From the NCBI GenBank assembly GCA_023105745.1, contig JALGQZ010000002.1, positions 46,970,497 to 47,034,496 of the forward strand: 64,000 nucleotides of DNA, read 5' to 3'. This DNA comes from Austropuccinia psidii (Eukaryota > Basidiomycota > Pucciniomycetes > Pucciniales > Sphaerophragmiaceae). Of the stretch, positions 60,301 through 64,000 are shown in pieces; within the stretch, counting starts at the first letter, position 1; each line of letters begins with the position of its first letter. The notes beneath the pieces were generated by a model. It was not told the origin of the DNA. It made no database searches and was given only the letters and a program-made list of their open reading frames with translations. Made by a program: the position numbers and the translations under genes.

Positions 60301-62068
60301 TTATTCAATTACAATTCCATTCTCATTGATGCTACTACCTTCCTCCTCTATACAATTAATTTCACTAGCATTAATCCAACAAGAAGTATAATCCACTAAA
60401 GAACGAAGCACAAAAATCAAACATGTTGATTACCAAAAGTTTAATCAATTTTAACAATGCGAAAAAACTCACTTTTCCAAATCCTCACTTTCCCATCTGA
60501 CCCACTCGTGCTTAAAACATTGCCGGTTACATTCCAGTCACACTTCTCAACACCAGCATTTCCTATCCCCGACTGATTTTGCTGATCAGTAGCTAGAACC
60601 TTGGGAACATGATCATCAAGTTCTGCATCAAGTCCAATCAACCAGTTGACTTGAGGATTGTCCGATATGCCAATTGCGGGTGGGACAAGCTTCCAAATCC
60701 TAGCATGGCCATCTGTGTGACCTGCGGCAAGCAAATGATAATCTCGGCCACACGGAGGTGACCAGGCAAGACTTAAGATTGGCGCAACATGAGTTGACGT
60801 TGATGCCGCATGAGACTGCGTGCTTGATGCACCAAACTGAGGAGAAAGACGAGGATGTCCTTTCTTATTTGATTGTAATTTAGAAATCTTCAATGGATCC
60901 AAGACAGCAAAATTTTCCCATTGTGAGTGAGAAGAAAATTTGATAAGTCGAATTAAACCGCAAGAGCCAGACGAAACAGATAAAATATCACCCCAATATG
61001 TTTCGGGACACCAGCTCAAAGCCCAACCACCAGAAGAGTCTAACTGGTTAGATTTTAGCCCTGAGGGGCTCGGCGTGGGAAGAAAAGTTGACACAGTGGA
61101 GTTGGTAGATGCTTTGGGACCAGTAAGGGGGCTCATGAGATTGCTGTGGGCAAAGGAGTTTTTCTTTGGATGATTGAGGCTTGTAGCCGAATCAAAACCA
61201 CGAGTGGAATTCAAAGCGGTGGGTTGTTTAATCCCGACGCCATCGATTCCAACACCGGAAAAAGCAGCTAAAGATGAGTTAGCATTGAGATGACTTAGAG
61301 ACATACAGCTATGCATTGGGAGTGTAGATAGGTCGATATCGACAATCATATTCCAGTTATCTATAGAAAGTGAGTTTGTTTCAAGACACTCGTACAGACG
61401 CAGATGATGATCGATTGAGATAGAGGCAAGCTTAAAGCTCATCTCTGACGGACTAAAGGCAAGATCCCGAATCATGACGTTCGACTCTGCTAGAACGGCT
61501 TGCTGACGCCACCGACTGGGTGATGGAGGATGAATTAAGGTACTTGATTGAGGGACTACGTGATTGGCTGATTGCTTTTGAGGGGGACGAAGGGTAGAAG
61601 GATCCAACTGCTTGGTATCTAGAGCACAAAAATGAAGCAGATTACGGGACCAGGTTAAAACAAGTTGATTTCGCAAGAAAATAAAACAAGGTGAAATGAT
61701 TTTTTCGAACCTTCCTCCCAAATTCGAACTGTTCCATCAGTTCCAGCCGAGGCGATTAATTCTCCATGAATGGGGTCTGACCAAATAACCTTGACGACGG
61801 GGCCTTGATGAGCAGACCATATTTGAATGTTGGAAGTTGCTGGCTGAGTAGACTGATGGTCCTCATTGGATTGCGTAGATGGTAATTGGGTTTCTGGTGG
61901 ATCTTGAGGCCATTTTCCTGAGTCGGGATTCGATTCAATGAGGTAGATGTGATGATCTAGGGAGGCAACTGCCAGCCGAGTGCCATAATAATTAAACGCG
62001 ATGGATGATATCAAGTCTTTATTTGGCAAGGGTAAAAAATGTGTCTGCGCCATTTCAGGATCTATCAC
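60301..62068 (-). CDS. SEH1: SEH1-like WD40 nucleoporin (three exons)
   Basis: Seh1 is a WD40 propeller shared by the nuclear pore Y complex and the SEA/GATOR2 complex that regulates TORC1; its open propeller is completed by Nup85 or Sea4. Exon 1 is 62068-61711, exon 2 61618-60473, exon 3 60395-60301; introns are 92 nt (GTTCGA...CTAG) and 77 nt (GTGAGT...TTTAG). Both junctions keep frame and give 532 residues. WD units: about 18-45 (KDLISSIAFNYYGTRLAVAS), 83-117 (SAHQGPVVKVIW, TDGTVRIWEE), 169-196 (LASISIDHHLRLYE), 317-347, 399-430 and 479-501 (SGSDGKVRIWK). The exon 3 start, MDYTSCW after RIWK, fits the tail that follows the last blade in animal Seh1. Low-complexity Ser/Thr-rich loops (about 230-315 and 365-395) make it longer than the usual 350 residues. 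A second ATG five codons in (MAQTHF) is an alternative start. Intact, and the only clear host gene. Confidence 0.88.
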
Positions 62069-62470
62069 GATGATTTTGAAATTTAATTTTTAAATGAATG
62101 CTACGAAAATTCCTGAAAGCGCGCCAGACAGCAAACCATCAGCCCCGATCCAATCCTTCCATCATCAAATGAATCTGAAGTACTCACAATGAAAGACGCG
62201 TTCACGAGCTCATCCAACCTGCGCTTGCTGATTGGATCGATACAAATTTGGAAGGCGGTGGAATGGATGGATTAATTATCTTGAGAAATGATGCGAAGGG
62301 TCGTCGACGCTTTTTGCATGGCTTAGACGCTCTTTGTTTCTATTGGATGAGATTGGTCAAGAAGTTCTAGAACACAACTCAATGAACAACTTGAGCGGGG
62401 TTAATCACCAGCGCGACTTGCAACCCAAGTAGCTTCTCATGCATTTGAGATCAGCTTATCCTTCAAAATC
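62069..62470 (-). promoter_or_regulatory. Upstream/5'UTR region of the SEH1-like gene
   Basis: GC-richer than the surrounding DNA. On the minus strand a GTGAGTAC donor-like site (about 62190) and a TTTCGTAG acceptor-like site (about 62101) could bound an intron of about 90 nt in the 5'UTR. Short frames are present on both strands (for example MKDAFTSSSNLRLL at 62189, plus), none convincing. No TATA box seen. Confidence 0.4.
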
Positions 62471-63172
62471 AACTTTTTCAATGGAGTTCTGGTGAAAAAT
62501 TAAACCAAAATGGGAAACTTCCAGCTTCATTTTATTTTTTTCCTTTAAAATGAGTTTATACATGAGAATTTCTGGAAAAACAAGTCCTCTCAAATCAATT
62601 TTTTCAGGAACCTCCTTGTAGGCCATTTATCCTCAATGGTTCAAAGCTATTTTATAATAATTATGGGCCACTTGCTTAAACTTATTTGAAGCTTGATGAT
62701 TTCCTTTTATTCAAAATTATTCATAAGCTAAATATATCAAGTTTATCTATTTTCAAAAACAGCTTTTTTATAGTCAAATTGATGTTTTTTGGAATGTGGA
62801 TGGATTCATTAAATTGCAGGGAAAATTAAGGTAGAATGGATTTTTGAAATTGTCATTAACACAGTACTCTATAAAATGAGAAAATAGCTCATTCATTTAC
62901 TCCTTAAAAAAACCCTTGAGATCTAAAATAAAATTTAAAACATTTTTACTCTTCATATATGTACAGTTGTATTACTAGTTAAGATTTTTTTGATTATTAT
63001 TTAAAAGAAAATTGTGCTTTTTTTCAAATTTAATTGATAATTGAAAAATAATTATCCTTATTCATATTTAAAAGTTCCCATGTTAGTAAGTTTGACTTTT
63101 CTGAATATCAAATATATCTTTAATCATAGGAAGTTTTAAACCTGCCAAATCTCAGATTACCAATCCAATTTC
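62471..63172. other. AT-rich intergenic stretch, no gene seen
   Basis: Composition falls back to strongly AT-rich after about 62480. No frame or repeat that I can support. Confidence 0.5.
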
Positions 63173-64000
63173 TGTGAGCCTTTGAGATATCATCACATAT
63201 CCAAAAAGGTCACAAAATAACTTCACAATAATTATTCTAATAATAAGAACTAAAAATATTATCTTGAAATAAGTAAAAATGCCATAGATAGGAAGAAATT
63301 CATTATTAACTCAGAATCTAATTAATAAACATGTGAAATAAATTGCACCATTAGATTCCCCATGGTAAAATACACATATAACATTTTTACGTCATATCTG
63401 TATAGATAATACTTACTGTGTAATAAGTAAAAATGCCAATAAAAGGCATAAATTATTGTTTATCTCAGAAACAAATTAAACAACATTTAAAAAAAATTTC
63501 ACCATTGCATTTCCCATGAAAGAATACACATATAAATTTTTTATTTCATACCTGTAAAGTAAATACTTGAGGAAATGACCTGAATATATGCACTTTTATG
63601 ATCAACACATATTCATGGTTTTTAGCTCATATCTCTTAAAATATACATGATAGAGAGTTTAACCAAAAATAAAGTTACCATGTAATTAGTTTAAAAATAC
63701 AGATACAAGGTTTATTTGACAAATTAAAAGCAAGTTTATAGCTTGTAAGGGTTTATTGGATAAAATTGTTATAGCTGTTGACCACTTTGTTGTGAAAGTG
63801 GTCCAAACTTAAAAAAAGGGGATATTCAGATTCTACTAGCTCATAGGTGAATAATGATGTCACTTTTATCATTCTATTGGAGGTATAACCCCTTGGAATC
63901 ATGGTTTGAAGTTTAAAATAGTAAATCTCAACAGAAAAGATGAGTTACAAGAAAAATCATCAAAAATAGAGTTTTGATAATGTAATGAAATTCTCTTGGA
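63173..64000 (+). repeat. LTR of family E (second copy, truncated by window end)
   Basis: TGTGAGCCTTTGAGATAT at the start and alignment with 34989-35433 and then 37271 onward show a second E LTR. It runs through the site where the other copy carries the inverted A LTR (GAATATATGCAC, about 63581), so it preserves the uninterrupted sequence. The window ends inside it; whether it belongs to a full element is unknown. Confidence 0.9.

Noticed and set aside
62189..62275. Plus-strand short gene divergent from SEH1
   Set aside because: Only 28 codons and no family resemblance; the region is better explained as the SEH1 5' region.

Overview
The window is AT-rich eukaryotic DNA, most like a filamentous fungus and, by inference, a rust-type basidiomycete with a repeat-swollen genome. 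I see one clear host gene: a three-exon, minus-strand WD40 gene of the SEH1 nucleoporin family (60301-62068), with short introns and visibly higher GC than its surroundings. Almost everything else is transposon. The organism is an inference from gene architecture, the chromodomain Ty3/gypsy elements, and a MULE-like/OTU relic plus a PIF/Harbinger relic. I cannot fix the species.

Layout. 1-9844: Ty3/gypsy chromovirus A on the plus strand, with its 5' LTR cut by the window edge, a gag-pol full of stops, and a complete 3' LTR. 9845-14740: AT-rich intergenic DNA holding an inverted-repeat element (10027-10853) and a decayed coding stretch of unknown family (about 13328-13925). 14741-52393: a nested stack of LTR elements. 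Outer element B (TSD gaata on both sides) is split in its reverse transcriptase by element C (20649-46018, TSD ccatg/acatg). C's gag is in turn split by three insertions within about 140 bp of original sequence: near-intact element D on the minus strand (23724-33407, TSD attgc), a solo D-type LTR (33505-34936, TSD gaatt), and a solo LTR of family E (34989-38825, TSD caaat). The E LTR itself carries an inverted solo LTR of family A (35434-37265, TSD atatg). B's 3' LTR carries another solo D-type LTR (49116-50525, TSD taaac).

52616-53640: remains of the C-terminal end of a MULE-like transposase with an OTU domain that has lost its catalytic cysteine. 54664-59849: a decayed PIF/Harbinger DNA transposon with terminal inverted repeats of about 68 bp and a degraded DDE transposase. 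60301-62068: the SEH1-like gene, with a GC-richer upstream region to about 62470. 63173-64000: the start of a second E-family LTR, cut by the window edge.

Function and age. Only D looks recently active. Its two LTRs are each 1431 bp and differ at roughly 20 positions by eye, and its gag-pol frame is interrupted by a single nonsense codon; all visible catalytic residues (protease DSGA, RT YIDD, RNase H acidic residues, integrase HHCC and D-x35-E) and a C-terminal chromodomain are present. A, B and C are inactivated by many stops, frameshifts and lost catalytic residues. Insertion order follows from the nesting: B, then C, then E and the D-type LTRs, with D youngest by LTR similarity. I saw no CRISPR array, rRNA or tRNA gene.
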